The notes: generated from the sequence alone by a model not told the origin. Numbered from the stretch's first letter, positions 1 to 7,138 are shown. The stretch is 11,042 nt of DNA from JAJZEO01 sp964477345 (GCA_964477345.1 CAYZDL010000029.1:1-11042); one strand, 5' to 3'. Program-made: numbers and translations.

Positions 1-419
1 GTGGGTTGAATCTTCATGATCTGGGTGACCTAGAGGTGAGGGTTGTCGGAAAGGGGAAGAAGGAGCGAATTGTCCCAATCGCCAAGAGGTCTGTCGAAAA
101 AATCGATGCTTACTTGATTTGCAGACCCGATGTGAAAAAGGAGTTGGTCCCTCTTTTTGTCACGAAGCGGGGAAAGAGGGTTGATAGGATCGCTGTTTGG
201 CGGATTATTAAAGAAGCGGCTCGCCTGGCAAAGATCGATAAAAATGTCTCTCCTCATACCTTAAGACATTCTTATGCAACCCACTTGTTGCAAAATGGGG
301 CTGACTTGCGGGTGATCCAAGAGCTTTTAGGTCATGCCGATGTAGGTACGACAGAAAGGTATACCCATATTTCAAAGGGGCAGCTTCTTAAAGCTTTTGA
401 TCAGTTCCATTCCCGCTAG
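1..419 (+). CDS. xerD: Tyrosine recombinase XerD (or XerC), C-terminal part, cut by window start
   Basis: This is the 3' part of a Xer tyrosine recombinase, the enzyme that resolves chromosome dimers at dif by cutting and rejoining DNA through a tyrosine-DNA intermediate. The frame is open from base 3, so the core-binding domain and the first catalytic arginine lie outside the window. The rest of the catalytic set is visible: the hairpin lysine in GKGKKER (codon near 51), HTLRH (His 255-257, Arg 264-266), the histidine of LLGHAD (333-335) and the nucleophilic tyrosine of ERYTHIS (360-362). The short tail ending in FDQFHSR fits Xer proteins of about 300 residues rather than phage integrases. 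Chlamydiae carry both XerC and XerD. XerD is my preference from the SPHTLRHSYATHLL and ADLRVIQELLGH wording, but XerC is not excluded. The gene converges on gatB, and the two 3' ends share 32 bases. Confidence 0.85.
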   Translation, partial: GLNLHDLGDLEVRVVGKGKKERIVPIAKRSVEKIDAYLICRPDVKKELVPLFVTKRGKRVDRIAVWRIIKEAARLAKIDKNVSPHTLRHSYATHLLQNGADLRVIQELLGHADVGTTERYTHISKGQLLKAFDQFHSR

Positions 420-1869
420 AGAGGATTTTCTTTTGGATTAAATCTCTGACAACTTCAGGAGGGGCTTTGCCGCGGGTCTCTTTCATCACTTGCCCTACGA
501 GAAATTGGAACGCTTTTTCTTTCCCTTTTTTGTAGTCTTCAATGGATTCGGGGTTTTCTTTGACGACTCGGGCAACAATCTCTTCGACCAAGGTCATATC
601 GGTCATGGGTGTGTAGTCAGGATTGGTTTGGATAATTTCACGAGGGGAGGTTCCAGGGCGGGCAACCATATCGTCGGCGACAGATTTGGCGATCTTTCCT
701 GTGATGCTTCCTTTTTCGATCAGATTCACGAGTTCGGCAATATGAGCCGTTTGAATTCCGGACTCTCGGAGAGTTTTTCCAGAGTCTTTGATGCGGCCAA
801 TGAATTCAACAGTCAGCCAGTTGCAAAAGCTTTTGGGGTTTTGGCTGGTGCGTAATCCTTCTTCAAACTCATCACACAGAGATCTATCGTCGACTAGGAG
901 TTGTGCAGAATATTCTGAGAGGCCGAGAGTTTCTACATAGCGAGTGAATCGGGCTCGTGGAAGCTCAGGAAGTTCTTTTTTTAATTGATCGACCAGTTTT
1001 TGTGAAACGACAAGAGGGGGAAGGTCGGGTTCGGGGAAGTAGCGGTAATCATCTGAGGTCTCTTTCGCTCGCATGAGGATAGTTCTTTTCTTCTCAAGGT
1101 CAAATCGGTAGGTGCCGCTTTGGATTATTTCTCCGGGGTTCCTGGTATAAAAATCGATTTGACGGATGATCTCAGCATGAATCGCAAGATCCATATTGAA
1201 GAAGGAGTTCATGTTTTTGATCTCCGCTTTAGGGCGAAGTTGGGTCTCCCCTTTTTTCCTCACGGAGATGTTAGCATCCATACGGAGATGTCCTTCCTGC
1301 ATATTGCATTCAGAGGCATCGATGTATTCCATGATGGCTTTGATTGCCTGACCGTAGGCAACTGCCTCTTTCGCAGAGCGCATGCACGGATCAGAGACAA
1401 TTTCCATCAGCGGAGTTCCAGAACGATTGAAGTCAACTCCTGCAAATTCAGGAAAGTGGTTTAGTTTGCCCGAGTCATTTTCGAGGTGGGTATGCTCGAT
1501 GGTAAAAGTCATCGTTTTCCCTTCGACCTCTGTGGTAACTTCTCCACCGACCATGATCGGTTTGTAAAACTGGGTGATTTGGTAGTTGAGGGGGCAGTCG
1601 GGGTAGAAGTAAGATTTTCGATCAAAGTAGGAGACGAGATTGACCTCTGCACCAACAGCCAAAGCAAATGAGACTGCTTTTTTTACGGCTTCACTGTTTA
1701 TTGTAGGAAGAGCTCCTGGTTGCCCCGTATCGACGTAGCCGATATTGACGTTGGGCTCATCGCCGAATTGATTAGGTTCACATCCAAACATTTTCGAGCG
1801 TGTATTTAATTGTACGTGAATCTCAAGGCCGATGACCGGTTCCCATTCACCATAATCTGAAGAGCTCAT
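388..1869 (-). CDS. gatB: Asp-tRNA(Asn)/Glu-tRNA(Gln) amidotransferase subunit B
   Basis: GatB is the tRNA-binding and kinase-like subunit of GatCAB. It phosphorylates the glutamyl (or aspartyl) end of mischarged tRNA so that ammonia from GatA can amidate it. The 493-residue protein is slightly longer than the usual 475-480. Visible family blocks are GLEIHVQLNT (residues 14-23), RKSYFYPD, the signature VDFNRSGTPLMEIVSDP, MDANISVR and EIKNMNSF, with a helical YqeY-like tail ending near EVVRDLIQKKI. In the N-terminal region, where zinc-type GatBs have a C-x-C and a CPxC pair, only Cys30 remains and residues 43-52 read IGYVDTGQPG, so zinc binding is unlikely. The start ATG overlaps the gatA stop by one base (TGATG). 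A strong AAGGAGGT ribosome site sits six bases upstream, inside the end of gatA, which indicates coupled translation. The 3' end overlaps xerD. Confidence 0.97.
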   Translation of the reverse strand: MSSSDYGEWEPVIGLEIHVQLNTRSKMFGCEPNQFGDEPNVNIGYVDTGQPGALPTINSEAVKKAVSFALAVGAEVNLVSYFDRKSYFYPDCPLNYQITQFYKPIMVGGEVTTEVEGKTMTFTIEHTHLENDSGKLNHFPEFAGVDFNRSGTPLMEIVSDPCMRSAKEAVAYGQAIKAIMEYIDASECNMQEGHLRMDANISVRKKGETQLRPKAEIKNMNSFFNMDLAIHAEIIRQIDFYTRNPGEIIQSGTYRFDLEKKRTILMRAKETSDDYRYFPEPDLPPLVVSQKLVDQLKKELPELPRARFTRYVETLGLSEYSAQLLVDDRSLCDEFEEGLRTSQNPKSFCNWLTVEFIGRIKDSGKTLRESGIQTAHIAELVNLIEKGSITGKIAKSVADDMVARPGTSPREIIQTNPDYTPMTDMTLVEEIVARVVKENPESIEDYKKGKEKAFQFLVGQVMKETRGKAPPEVVRDLIQKKILSSGNGTDQKL

Positions 1870-3350
1870 CAGTTGACCTCCTTGTCAAAAGCGGGAGGGA
1901 AGGTACTTGCGAAAGTGGTCGCTTTTTCAAAGTGGTGGGCAAAGCGCATCACGCGGCCATCTGAAAACTGAGGGCCCTGTATCTGAATTCCAATCGGTTT
2001 TTGATGTTTATCGAATCCTGCGGGAACGTTAAGTCCTGGTACTCCAGCCATGTTTGCCGAAATGGTGAAAATATCCTGCAAATACATAGTGACTGGGTCG
2101 TGGATAGCACCGAGTTCAAAAGCAGAGGTTGGAGAAGTCGGCATCGCGATTACATCGCAATTTTTAAAGGCCTTGTTGTATTCTTGAATGAGAAGTGTGC
2201 GTACTTTTTGGGCTTTTCTGTAGTAGGCATCTTGGTATCCAGCTGAAAGAACATAGGTGCCAAGAAGAATTCTTTGTTTAACTTCTGCGCCAAAACCTTC
2301 ATTGCGAGACATTTCATAAACTTGTTCGAGTGTTTGGGCCTTTTTCGATCTTTCGGTATATCTGATGCCGTCGTATCTAGCGAGGTTTGTCGAAGCTTCG
2401 GCAGTCGCAATAATGTAATAGATCGGGATTGAATATTTGAGCATCGGGAGTTCGATGGGGTGTATTTTACATCCAAGGGATTCGTAGACAGCCATTGACT
2501 CATCAAATACTTTACGCACATCGTCATCGATTTTTCCATCGAAGAGGGAGTAGGGGACGCCGATTGTTTTGCCCTGTATTGAAGTATTGAGCTCATCTAG
2601 ATAAGGCTCGGGGAGTTCGGGGTATGAGGTGGAGTCTTCTTTGCAAGGTTTTCCCATCACTTCCATGATCAAGGCAACATCGTCAGCTGAGCGGGCAAAA
2701 GGACCGATTTGATCAAGGGAAGAACCAAATGCAACGAGGCCGAAGCGGGAGACTCTCCCATAGGTGGGCTTATAACCATAGATACCGCAAAAAGAAGCAG
2801 GTTGACGCACGGAACCGCCTGTGTCTGAGCCAAGAGCAATCGGAGAGAGTCCTGCGGCAACAGCTACAGCAGAACCACCTGAAGATCCACCGGCTGTGCA
2901 TCTTAAATTCCAAGGGTTGTAGGTGGCTCTATAAGCCGAATATTCGGTAGAAGATCCCATAGCAAATTCATCTAAGTTGCTCTTACCAAGAATAATCCCA
3001 TCTTCTTCTTCGATCAAGCGGGTAACTGTACTGTGAAAGGGGGCGACATAATTTTTCAAAATTTTTGAGGCACATGTCGTTTTTTCTCCCTTAATATGAA
3101 TATTGTCCTTCAAAATGATCGGGACACCGGCAAGCTTTCCTAACTTTTCCCCACGGGCTCTTTTGTCATCGACTTCTTTAGCTTTTTCCATGGCTCGGTC
3201 AGAGAGGTTTAAGAGAAGCGCGCCGATTTTTTCATCATAAGCATCAACCCGTTTGATGAAATAGGAAACAACCTTTTGAGCTGTTAGCTCTCCTGTTTCG
3301 ACGGCTTGAGCAATTTGACGGGCTGAGGTTTTGTATAGAGGGAGTTTCAT
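1869..3350 (-). CDS. gatA: Asp-tRNA(Asn)/Glu-tRNA(Gln) amidotransferase subunit A
   Basis: GatA is the glutaminase subunit of GatCAB. It releases ammonia from glutamine, and the ammonia is channelled to GatB. It belongs to the amidase-signature family. At 493 residues it has normal length, and the Ser-cisSer-Lys triad is intact: Lys81 in ILKDNIH, Ser156 in the GGSSGGS block (154-160) and Ser180 in DTGGSVRQPAS. The 75- and 24-residue spacings match those of S. aureus GatA (Lys79, Ser154, Ser178). The ATG overlaps the gatC stop by four bases (ATGA) and has only a poor ribosome site (AAAGACGA), so translation probably depends on ribosomes finishing gatC. C. trachomatis GatCAB is reported to make both Gln-tRNA and Asn-tRNA; the same role is inferred here. 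Nothing in the reading frame looks damaged. Confidence 0.97.
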   Translation of the reverse strand: MKLPLYKTSARQIAQAVETGELTAQKVVSYFIKRVDAYDEKIGALLLNLSDRAMEKAKEVDDKRARGEKLGKLAGVPIILKDNIHIKGEKTTCASKILKNYVAPFHSTVTRLIEEEDGIILGKSNLDEFAMGSSTEYSAYRATYNPWNLRCTAGGSSGGSAVAVAAGLSPIALGSDTGGSVRQPASFCGIYGYKPTYGRVSRFGLVAFGSSLDQIGPFARSADDVALIMEVMGKPCKEDSTSYPELPEPYLDELNTSIQGKTIGVPYSLFDGKIDDDVRKVFDESMAVYESLGCKIHPIELPMLKYSIPIYYIIATAEASTNLARYDGIRYTERSKKAQTLEQVYEMSRNEGFGAEVKQRILLGTYVLSAGYQDAYYRKAQKVRTLLIQEYNKAFKNCDVIAMPTSPTSAFELGAIHDPVTMYLQDIFTISANMAGVPGLNVPAGFDKHQKPIGIQIQGPQFSDGRVMRFAHHFEKATTFASTFPPAFDKEVN

Positions 3351-3640
3351 AGTTCGTCTTTGATTACCTTCGGTACACGGATCATTCCTCCGACGTGATC
3401 GGGGGCGTTTTTAAGGAATACGTCTCTCTCAATCAACCTTTTAGATTCGTCATTTCTTAAGGGGGCAGAGACCTCTTCTGTGACGTACCTGCACGGCTCG
3501 ACCCCTTCAGTATTAACCTCACTTAGCTGTGCAACATGGGAGAGAATATTCTTAAGATTAGATAAGAGTTTTTTCTCCTCTTCGGGTGAAAGGGCGATCC
3601 TTGCCAGCTTTTGAAGATTCTTTAATTGTTTCTCATCCAT
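3347..3640 (-). CDS. gatC: Asp-tRNA(Asn)/Glu-tRNA(Gln) amidotransferase subunit C
   Basis: GatC is the small subunit that wraps around and stabilises the GatA-GatB interface. The 97-residue length is standard. Recognisable features are the N-terminal helix LQKLARIALSPEEEKKLLSN, the middle VNTEGVEP and the C-terminal stretch ending VGGMIRVPKVI, which matches the usual F-x-VPKVI ending. It is the first gene of a gatC-gatA-gatB minus-strand operon with overlaps of four and one bases. No Shine-Dalgarno sequence precedes the ATG: the 15 bases before it, read on the minus strand, are GATTATCCCTCT-like. Initiation of the lead gene may therefore rely on an unstructured AT-rich leader. Confidence 0.95.
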   Translation of the reverse strand: MDEKQLKNLQKLARIALSPEEEKKLLSNLKNILSHVAQLSEVNTEGVEPCRYVTEEVSAPLRNDESKRLIERDVFLKNAPDHVGGMIRVPKVIKDEL

Positions 3641-3674
3641 AGAGGGATAATCGTACCATTTCGAAATTGCCTGG

Positions 3675-3702
3675 TCAATAATTTTTAATTGGGTAATGTC
3701 AA
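3675..3702 (-). promoter_or_regulatory. Candidate sigma-70-type promoter for the gatCAB operon
   Basis: On the minus strand a perfect TTGACA -35 hexamer (bases 3702-3697) is followed after 16 bases by TATTGA (3680-3675), a weak 3-of-6 -10 box. This would place transcription start near 3668 and give a leader of about 28 bases ahead of gatC. The perfect -35 is the main support. The spacer is one base short and the -10 is poor, so this is tentative. The element lies within the short divergent region shared with the DUF378 gene. Confidence 0.35.
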
Positions 3703-3721
3703 GATAAACAAGGAAAGAGTT

Positions 3722-3961
3722 ATGTTTGCTACGGGTGTTATTGCCATGGTTTTAATCTTGATCGGAGCATTGAATTGCGGTCTCATTGGATTTTTTAACT
3801 ACAATTTCCTCAGCGTCCTTTTCGGTGGTCAAGCTACAGGAGACTACTCGATTGTTGGCCAAATCGTATTTGCGATTATAGGGTTAGCAGGTCTTTGGGG
3901 TCTTAGTTTTCTTAGTCGTTCGAAGGCACTTTGTAGCCGCTGTACCAAAAAGAGAAAATAG
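3722..3961 (+). CDS. Small DUF378 membrane protein (CT001-like)
   Basis: This is a 79-residue inner-membrane protein of the DUF378 family, whose function is unknown. It has two hydrophobic helices, about residues 3-25 (containing the family's IGALNCGLIGFF motif) and 42-65 (IVGQIVFAIIGLAGLWGL), joined by a short glycine-rich loop. The tail is basic and carries a CSRC pair (Cys71, Cys74). The start was chosen at ATG 3722 because AAGGAAAGAG lies directly upstream at a normal distance; the frame also stays open upstream to a TTG at 3689, which has no ribosome site. It is divergent from gatC, the same arrangement I recall for CT001 and gatC in C. trachomatis, and that supports both the lineage and the reality of the gene. 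Confidence 0.8.
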   Translation: MFATGVIAMVLILIGALNCGLIGFFNYNFLSVLFGGQATGDYSIVGQIVFAIIGLAGLWGLSFLSRSKALCSRCTKKRK

Positions 3962-3978
3962 CATCAAAAAAATTCTAA

Positions 3979-4014
3979 AGACTATATACTTGTTTAGAAA
4001 AGAGAGTATAGTCT
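3979..4014. repeat. 8-bp perfect inverted repeat abutting the epimerase start codon
   Basis: AGACTATA (3979-3986) and TATAGTCT (4007-4014) are perfect inverse complements separated by 20 bases. The right arm ends on the base before the GTG start at 4015, and the likely ribosome site AGAGAG (4001-4006) lies just inside it. TATACT at 3985-3990 could be a -10 box. The repeat could be an operator over that promoter, an RNA hairpin limiting access to the start codon, or a weak end signal for the preceding gene. Confidence 0.55.
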
Positions 4015-5401
4015 GTGAGGCCAAAGAAGATTGTTCTTAGAACATTTATTCGACATCCTGCCGAAGTTGTTTTTCAATGGCACCTCAGAAAACAGACCTT
4101 TCTTCGGGGATTTCCTTCATGGGAAAAATGGATACCTCTACTTGAAGNNNNNNNNNNAAGCTAATCAAATCCGTTACACACAAAAAGTTAAGTTAGGGAT
4201 TTTTAAGTGGAGTCTCTTTAAGGTACGGGTTCAATTTGATCATCAAAAGACAGCTATTCGAGTCACCCTAGAAAAAGGGGCTTTGAAAGTTTTCCATCTC
4301 AATATTGAATTCAGAGCCCAATCGATTGATGCCTGTGAGATGGTCGAAAGGGTTGAGTACTTGATTAAATGCCCTTTCTTTTTTAGAGATTTAAGAGAGA
4401 GGAAAAGGGAGAAAAGAATTCGAACTCTTCTTAATTATCGCCACGAGACCATTTTAAAAGATCTTGATTTTTCTGAGCAGTATAAGCATGTGGAAAAAAA
4501 GAAGGTTTTAATTAGTGGCGCTAATGGAATGATTGGAAGGAATTTAGGGACTTTTCTTCAGGGGATGGGGCATCAAGTTTCTTATTTAACTCGCGACCGA
4601 GATAATAAGAAAGATCGAGTCTTTTTTGATGATGAGACAGGTGAGGTAGATCAAGGGCAATTGGAAGGTTTTGATGCCGTTGTCCATTTACGTGGAAAAA
4701 GCATATTTGGCCGTTGGACTAAGAGGCGGAAAAACGAAATGGTCCGAAGTCGAATCGACTCGACAAAAAAATTAGCTCATCATCTGGCCCTTTTGGCAAA
4801 TCCTCCAAAAACGTTCTTATCAGCTTCAGCGATTGGATATTATGGCGACTGCGGCGACCAAGTGGTCGATGAAAAAAGCGAGGCTGGATCAGGCTTCTTT
4901 CTTTCAGAATTGGTTAAACAATGGGAAGAGGCTTCTAAGATTTTAGTCAGAAAAAACGTCCGGGTTGTACACCTTCGTTTTGGGATAGTTCTTAATATGC
5001 AAGGTGGCGCCTTAAAAGAGATGGTTTGGCCAATTAAATGGGGTCTTGCTGGACCTCTAGGTGAGGGGAATCATTGGCAAAGTTGGATTAGTCTTGATGA
5101 CGCTATTGGGGCGATTTGTCATTGTATCTTTTCTAATGATCTTGCTGGTTCTGTGAACATTGTTGCCCCCTACCCAGTTCGAAATGCGGATCTTACTAAA
5201 GCAATTGCTAACCATTTTAAGAAGCAAATGGGGCCGAAGGTCCCGATGGCTCTTATCCGTGCTATCGCAGGGCAAATGGGTGAGGAACTGCTACTCTCTT
5301 CCATTCGTGCGGTCCCCTCCGTTCTTCTAAATACGGGATTTAGATTCCGCTATCCCACCATCAAAGATTCCCTAAAAAGGCTCCTCAAGCCTGTGGACTA
5401 A
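4015..5401 (+). CDS. TIGR01777 family protein: SRPBCC domain fused to SDR39U1-type NAD(P)-binding epimerase (frame broken by assembly gap)
   Basis: This predicted cytosolic protein has an N-terminal SRPBCC ligand-binding domain and a C-terminal extended short-chain dehydrogenase domain; the substrate is unknown. The Rossmann motif GANGMIG is at 4517-4537, SAIGYYGD is near 4829-4850, and the end (VRNADLTKAIANHF onward, then GFRFRYP) matches DUF1731. The true N-terminus is in a different frame from the post-gap sequence. From GTG 4015 the frame reads IRHPAEVVFQWHLRKQTF, then a SWEKW block near 4123, the typical SRPBCC opening of this family, up to the N-run at 4148. Sequence after the Ns continues one frame over. 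The missing stretch must therefore be a multiple of three, not ten bases. A TTG start at 4031 in the post-gap frame is spurious. AGAGAG at 4001-4006 is the likely ribosome site, and a stop at 4009-4011 blocks earlier starts in the chosen frame. Confidence 0.85.
4148..4157. other. Assembly gap (ten Ns)
   Basis: A run of ten undetermined bases lies inside the SRPBCC domain. The frames on either side are incompatible unless the real gap is a multiple of three, so ten is a placeholder or an estimate rather than a measured length. Confidence 0.98.
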
Positions 5402-5566
5402 CTATACCGTTCATGATTCGAAAATTCCAAATTTTTTAAACTCTCTCGGTATATCAATACTTTGAAACAATTATAATTATGGTAATATTATGTTGTAAAA
5501 TTATAAATTAATTTTTATCTTATAAATTATAGGGTGAAATAAATTAGAAATTGTTATTTGAGTGCT
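5402..5566. other. AT-rich intergenic leader before the Yip1-like gene
   Basis: These 165 bases are far richer in A+T than the flanking genes and contain no gene I can support. The stretch holds TATAAATTA twice (5502-5510 and 5521-5529), a TATAAT (5472-5477), and an inverted pair TATACCG (5403-5409) and CGGTATA (5447-5453). The best promoter I can assemble is TTGTAA (5493-5498), 16 bases, then TTATCT (5515-5520). It probably carries the promoter of the downstream two-gene unit and the end of the epimerase transcript. Confidence 0.5.
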
Positions 5567-6220
5567 ATGATGCATGACCAGAAGAAAAATGTCTTTAGGG
5601 TGATGACCAATCCGCGCGGGTTTATAAGGGATTTTTCTCCTTCATGGAGACGTTATAGTTGGTTGATTGCTTGGGTTTTCGGAACTGTACTTCTTATGTC
5701 CAAGGCGTTTGCATTTTCTATTGGTATGAAGTATTCAGCAGGGACGATATTTTTGTGGTCGGTAGTTTTCGGAATTCCTGCAGGTTTTATTGGAATTTAT
5801 CTTTACTCTTTTTTTCTTTATGTGACAGGGAAGATTTTTCGGGGAAATGCCTCTTTTCAACAAGTTATGGATGCTTATGTTTGGACCAGAGTCGTAGAGG
5901 TTTTTCCTTTTCTCTCTTGGATCTGTTTGATGGGATTGTTTGGAAAATATGCTTTTACTCCAGATTTCTTGGATAGTCAAAAATACATGTTTCTAGTTTC
6001 AGCATTGGTGGGTGTACAGGCTGCCGCACAGGTGTGGGAGGTGGTGATTCTGTTTCATACTCTTGGGGAAGTGCAAGGATTGTCTGCTTGGATAACGATT
6101 TGGAACGTATTATTTGCTTCTGTCCTTTTCTTGATTGTCGATGGGGCAATCAATTGGATGTTTAGTTCAACAGTTGTTATGGGGTCTTTCAACATGATGG
6201 GCTCATTGTTTTATAGGTAA
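5567..6220 (+). CDS. Yip1-like five-helix membrane protein
   Basis: This 217-residue integral membrane protein resembles the Yip1/YIF1 family, whose bacterial members have no settled function. A short hydrophilic N-terminus with TNPRGFIRDFSPSW precedes five hydrophobic segments at roughly 30-52, 60-87, 108-127, 140-163 and 171-196. The LGEVQGLSAWITIW block before the last helix is typical of bacterial Yip1-domain proteins. Two ATGs stand in tandem (5567, 5570) with no good ribosome site. The frame extends back only to a TTG at 5558, so the start is uncertain by a few codons. It lies 16 bases upstream of the exported protein gene and is probably co-transcribed with it. By position it could correspond to the CT006 region of C. 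trachomatis. An inclusion-membrane role is conceivable, but the helices are spread over the whole protein rather than forming the single bilobed hairpin of Inc proteins. Confidence 0.75.
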   Translation: MMHDQKKNVFRVMTNPRGFIRDFSPSWRRYSWLIAWVFGTVLLMSKAFAFSIGMKYSAGTIFLWSVVFGIPAGFIGIYLYSFFLYVTGKIFRGNASFQQVMDAYVWTRVVEVFPFLSWICLMGLFGKYAFTPDFLDSQKYMFLVSALVGVQAAAQVWEVVILFHTLGEVQGLSAWITIWNVLFASVLFLIVDGAINWMFSSTVVMGSFNMMGSLFYR

Positions 6221-6236
6221 AAGAAAGGAAATCATG

Positions 6237-6836
6237 ATGTATAATAAAAAGAGAATTACCAGAAAAGCCTTTGCAATGGGTCTAGGTTTATTACTAGTGG
6301 CTCAGCCAATCAGCGCAAAGATCCTCGATAGCAATCTGTTTTCACAAACTAAATTGCAAGCAACCGATAGCACCTTTGAGAGCTGGAAAAAAGTTCATTC
6401 CGTTGAAGGTAAATGCAGTGCTTCGTTTCCCCGTGCCCCAGAGCATCTCCAACAGAAGATGCCAATGAAAGGGCAAGATAAAGAGCTTCAATACTATGTT
6501 TATGTTGCCGATCATCAAAGAAAAGAAGTCTTTATGGTCTTGATTGCTCAATATCCAGGTGAGGTGAATCAAGAACATGCGGTGAAAAACCTAGAGCACT
6601 TTCTAAACACATTAATTGCTCAAAACCACAAAAATCGACTCATGTTTGCCGATTTAGTTGAAGTTCAAGGTTACCCTGGGATGGATTTCTTCATTCGTAC
6701 CGATATGGTCTACTTTAAAGGAAGAGCGATTCAAGCCAACAATAGCCTTTACTTACTTGCGATGGAATGTGAAATCCCGAACTACCAAGAAGAACACTTC
6801 AATTTCTTTATCAACTCATTTGAACTACACAAGTAG
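6237..6836 (+). CDS. Exported hypothetical protein with signal peptide
   Basis: I do not recognise this protein by name. Its N-terminus is a clear Sec signal: basic residues (NKKRITRK), a hydrophobic core (AFAMGLGLLLVAQP) and a likely cut after ISA, near residue 27. No lipobox cysteine is present. The mature part of about 172 residues starts with a linker, then SVEGKCSASFPRAPEHL, an alternating strand-helix pattern, and ends FNFFINSFELHK. The 'FP-x-x-P ... F-x-NSF' framing recalls small periplasmic proteins of PsbP/DcrB-like fold, which is a fold guess only. ATG 6237 was chosen over ATG 6234 because AAAGGAA (6224-6230) is better spaced from it. The gene follows the Yip1-like gene by 16 bases and likely shares its transcript. 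It occupies the place of CT007 in the Chlamydiaceae order, but homology is unproven. Confidence 0.75.
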   Translation: MYNKKRITRKAFAMGLGLLLVAQPISAKILDSNLFSQTKLQATDSTFESWKKVHSVEGKCSASFPRAPEHLQQKMPMKGQDKELQYYVYVADHQRKEVFMVLIAQYPGEVNQEHAVKNLEHFLNTLIAQNHKNRLMFADLVEVQGYPGMDFFIRTDMVYFKGRAIQANNSLYLLAMECEIPNYQEEHFNFFINSFELHK

Positions 6837-6853
6837 TAGATCTTTACGAGATT

Positions 6854-7138
6854 TTATAGATATTGCCTTGCGAGGATAGATAATCCTTGATATAAAGCCC
6901 ATGTGCCAAGGATCGCTAATAGTTGCCATTGATCTCTGCGAAAGTAAATCTTTACAAATGCCCAAATGGCAACTGTTAACCCTAATGCTCCTTCAATCAA
7001 TGCGCTATTCCAAAATAAAATGGACAGTACCAAAACAACAATTGCCCCAGCAGTCTCTACTTTACCTTCTACTTTCCACCACTTTTGAAAACGTTCTTTT
7101 TTTGATAATTTATTTTTTACTTCCAAAGTTGCCACCAT
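6854..7138 (-). CDS. Small three-helix membrane protein, unknown function
   Basis: This 94-residue frame on the minus strand opens with a charged amphipathic stretch (KLSKKERFQKWWKVEGK) followed by three hydrophobic segments at about 30-45, 47-66 and 72-92. The composition (tryptophans at helix ends, FRRDQ between helices 2 and 3) looks like a genuine small membrane protein. The opposite-strand frame over the same bases (6901-7161) has no such organisation. It lies in the same direction as rnhC, 67 bases downstream of the rnhC stop, and converges on the exported-protein gene with only 17 bases between the stops. The start has no convincing ribosome site. No family is recognised. Confidence 0.6.
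   Translation of the reverse strand: MVATLEVKNKLSKKERFQKWWKVEGKVETAGAIVVLVLSILFWNSALIEGALGLTVAIWAFVKIYFRRDQWQLLAILGTWALYQGLSILARQYL

Noticed and set aside
1..419. Reading the recombinase as a phage or island integrase
   Set aside because: The short C-terminus, the Xer-like catalytic wording and the housekeeping neighbours fit a chromosomal XerC/XerD, and no att repeats or cargo genes are seen.
490..855. 121-codon open frame on the plus strand inside gatB
   Set aside because: It lies fully antisense to a well-conserved GatB and has no ribosome site or family features; it is a mirror of codon bias in the real gene.
1120..1464. 114-codon open frame on the plus strand inside gatB
   Set aside because: Antisense to the GatB catalytic core, with no recognisable domain or initiation signal.
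2150..2596. 148-codon open frame on the minus strand, out of frame with gatA
   Set aside because: It is embedded in intact gatA in another frame, and its low-complexity composition does not look like a protein domain.
4031..4147. TTG start and first 39 codons of a frame bridging the N-run
   Set aside because: The other frame from GTG 4015 encodes the expected SRPBCC residues; the TTG frame is produced by the placeholder gap length.
4015..5401. Calling the epimerase a frameshifted pseudogene
   Set aside because: The only frame change coincides exactly with the ten-N gap, and both halves are otherwise intact.
5421..5435. AAAATT-CCA-AATTTT stem followed by Ts as a terminator
   Set aside because: The stem is only A-T pairs in an AT-rich island, too weak to claim as an intrinsic terminator.
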